A DNA stretch of 64,000 nt, from the NCBI RefSeq assembly GCF_021028995.1, contig NZ_JAJJZG010000001.1:186001-250000 (forward strand), written 5' to 3'. A model generated the notes under the pieces. It did no database searches, had not been told where the DNA came from, and worked only from the letters and a program-made list of their open reading frames with translations. The translations under genes and the position numbers were made by a program. The stretch comes from Halobacterium sp. KA-4 (lineage in GTDB: Archaea; Halobacteriota; Halobacteria; Halobacteriales; Halobacteriaceae). Below, piece by piece: positions 62,712 to 64,000 of the stretch (the stretch's first letter is position 1; every line of letters begins with the position of its first letter).

Positions 62712-63245
62712 TTACGCGAAGTTCTCGTCGTAGAGGTCCTGCGCGTGCTCGATGGCGTCCTTGGCCGCCTGCGCGCCCTCAAAGCCGAGCGTCTCGACCT
62801 CCTTGCCGGCTTCCAGATTCTTGTACGTCTCGAAGAACTCCTCGATTTCGTCGAGTTGCTGCTGGGGGATGTCCTCGAGGTCGTCGATGTGGTCGTAGCG
62901 GGGGTCCTCGTCGGGCACCGCGATGACCTTGTCGTCCTTCTCGCCGTCGTCGTCCATCCGCATCAGCGCGACCGGGCGCGCCTCGATGACGCAGCCGGGG
63001 AACGTCTGGTCCTCGACGAGCACGAGCACGTCGAAGGGGTCCTCGTCGTCGTAGTACGACTGCGGGAGGAAGCCGTAGTCCGAGGGGTAGTGGACGTTGC
63101 TGTGGAGCACGCGGTCCAGCACCACGCCCGGGATGTCCTTGTCGTACTCGTACTTGTTGCGCTCGCCTTTCAGGCACTCGACGACCGCGTAAATCACGTC
63201 GGGTGCGTCCGGTCCGGTCTCGAGGTCTTCCCAGAGGTTCGCCAT
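62712..63245 (-). CDS. ppa: Inorganic pyrophosphatase, family I
   Basis: The enzyme hydrolyses PPi and so drives biosynthetic reactions forward. The protein is 177 aa, typical of family I. KGERNKYEYDKD carries the E-x-KYE start of the active site and YGFLPQSYYDDEDPFDVLVL is the metal signature with its Asp cluster. The ATG at 63245 is chosen because the TATA-like cctatttcc (about 63268-63276) then lies about 28 nt upstream. Confidence 0.96.
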   Translation of the reverse strand: MANLWEDLETGPDAPDVIYAVVECLKGERNKYEYDKDIPGVVLDRVLHSNVHYPSDYGFLPQSYYDDEDPFDVLVLVEDQTFPGCVIEARPVALMRMDDDGEKDDKVIAVPDEDPRYDHIDDLEDIPQQQLDEIEEFFETYKNLEAGKEVETLGFEGAQAAKDAIEHAQDLYDENFA

Positions 63246-63437
63246 GGCGCACGGTGTTTGTCGGGCGGAAATAGGCTTTTCCATCCCGGTACGAAGGGGT
63301 GTGGTATGGTAAAGCATGTCTCGAACGTACGGTCGTTCAGGGTCGATGGACCCCCCGAAAACGGCTGCCTTTCAACGTTTTCACCGAAGAAAATTGCGCG
63401 AATCACTCGTTAGGCCGGAAAATGCCACCTCGCAGAA

Positions 63438-63446
63438 GTTAAATAG
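63438..63446 (+). promoter_or_regulatory. TATA box of the PadR gene
   Basis: The element gttaaatag is centred 26 nt before the ATG at 63468. It predicts a leaderless transcript. Confidence 0.55.
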
Positions 63447-63467
63447 CCAGATGCCTTTCGGTCAGCT

Positions 63468-63818
63468 ATGTCAGAGGCACAACCTGCTGCACGTACGGAC
63501 GTGCGCGACCTGACTGCGTTCCAGAAGAACATCCTCACCGTACTCGCCGAGGAGGCGCGCTACGGTCTCGCCATCAAGCGCGAACTCGAAGACTACTACG
63601 GTCAGGAAGTCAACCACGGCCGACTCTACCCGAACCTCGACGACCTCGTCAACAAGGGGCTCGTCGAGAAGTCGGAACTCGACAAGCGAACGAACCAGTA
63701 CGAGCTCACCGACGACGGCTTCGACGCCGTCCTCGACGACCTCGAGTGGACGCTCTCGAAGTTCCTCACCGACGAGGACCGCAAGGAGCAGGTTCGCGAC
63801 ATCGTCGCCGAGAACTAA
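63468..63818 (+). CDS. PadR family transcriptional regulator
   Basis: The protein is 116 aa. The wHTH is FQKNILTVLAEEARYGLAIK, then LEDYYGQEVNHGRLYPNLDD (PadR signature YxxxxxxxxxxG-x-[LI]YPxLxxL) and a KRTNQYELTDDG wing. A short C-terminal helix (FLTDEDRKEQVRDIVAE) would dimerise. PadR proteins usually repress detoxification or membrane genes, but the target here is not visible. The gap to ppa (63246-63467) has no other ORF. Confidence 0.93.
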   Translation: MSEAQPAARTDVRDLTAFQKNILTVLAEEARYGLAIKRELEDYYGQEVNHGRLYPNLDDLVNKGLVEKSELDKRTNQYELTDDGFDAVLDDLEWTLSKFLTDEDRKEQVRDIVAEN

Positions 63819-63873
63819 CGGTTCTCCAGCGCTACAACTTTTCACACTCGAGGGCCCGTAGCGGCAGCGCCGC

Positions 63874-64000
63874 CTACTGTTCGGGTGCAGCGTCGGACGC
63901 AGACGCCGAGTCGTCGCGCTCGTCGTCGGCTGCGACCTCGAAAATCAGCGCCAGGGACTCCTCGACGCGTTCCTGCTGTTCGTCGGTCGGCCACGCGTTC
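63874..64000 (-). CDS. C-terminal part of a hypothetical protein (cut by window end)
   Basis: Reading leftward from the window end gives NAWPTDEQQERVEESLALIF, then EVAADDERDDSASASDAAPE and a stop at 63874. The acidic tail and GC-rich third positions look like real coding. The protein continues outside the window, so no family can be given. The 55-nt gap to padR shows nothing clear. Confidence 0.6.
   Translation of the reverse strand, partial: NAWPTDEQQERVEESLALIFEVAADDERDDSASASDAAPEQ

Noticed and set aside
1-64000. A horizontally acquired island or defence system
   Set aside because: Base composition and codon style look even throughout, and no integrase, transposase, restriction, toxin-antitoxin or cas gene is visible.

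Overview
The window is a 64 kb piece of a haloarchaeal chromosome. High GC, very acidic proteins, frequent GTG starts and TATA-like boxes 25-35 nt upstream of leaderless-looking starts all say this. So do lineage-typical genes: LonB, CetZ, TFB, archaeal NadM, the aroA'/aroB' route to aromatic amino acids and many small haloarchaeal DUF proteins. From memory, the gene order (PadR, ppa, cetZ, lonB, trpCBA, aroA'/aroB', tfb, pyk, ppsA) resembles the Halobacterium salinarum chromosome, so I infer a Halobacterium species; I could not run a comparison. Nearly all of the window is coding. I see no prophage, insertion sequence, CRISPR array, rRNA or tRNA.

Layout. 1-9.2 kb: smc (5' end outside) with scpA, a RecA/KaiC-like DUF7504 protein, mtnP with a phosphoribosyltransferase, a Tat lipoprotein hydrolase, a PhzF isomerase and a membrane protein. 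9.2-19.2 kb: central carbon metabolism, with ppsA and pykA (opposite directions of the PEP/pyruvate step) flanking an M48 protease, an aspartate/tyrosine decarboxylase, a VTT membrane protein and metS. 19.2-26.8 kb: a small membrane protein, NfeD and SPFH genes, regulators, a glycosyltransferase-flippase fusion, a DUF84 NTPase, a cobalamin-binding-like protein and TFB. 27-33.6 kb: aroD, aroB', aroA' and trpCBA. 33.7-44.3 kb: an alkyltransferase-like protein, a CPBP protease, lonB, nadM, a SAM hydrolase, an amidohydrolase, a glycosyltransferase, a methyltransferase, a small winged-helix regulator, an MBL hydrolase, a YkgJ protein and a TRAM protein. 44.3-56.2 kb: a leftward-biased run of radical SAM, DUF429, GT87, FAD oxidoreductase, Nudix, GT81-like, MFS, aldo/keto reductase, epimerase and DUF5791 genes. 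56.2-64 kb: remnants of a type IV pilus-like locus, cetZ, a USP, an AlkP-family phosphodiesterase, a degenerate DHH protein, ppa, padR and a partial gene.

The strongest observations are: (1) TrmB-like operators (TACT-N7-GAGT type) upstream of ppsA and of pykA, placed as expected for activating one and repressing the other; (2) a perfect 14-bp palindrome between the TATA box and the start codon of trpCBA; (3) an apparent internal deletion at 56.84-56.87 kb that fuses the first codons of a pilus-type ATPase out of frame to the last third of DUF7286, so that a whole pilus/secretion locus seems lost; (4) two probable pseudo-enzymes, an MGMT-like protein with Cys changed to Asp and a DHH protein with all three metal motifs changed; (5) two families of palindromic intergenic elements. 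I found no clearly new multi-gene system; the window is mostly conserved core chromosome.
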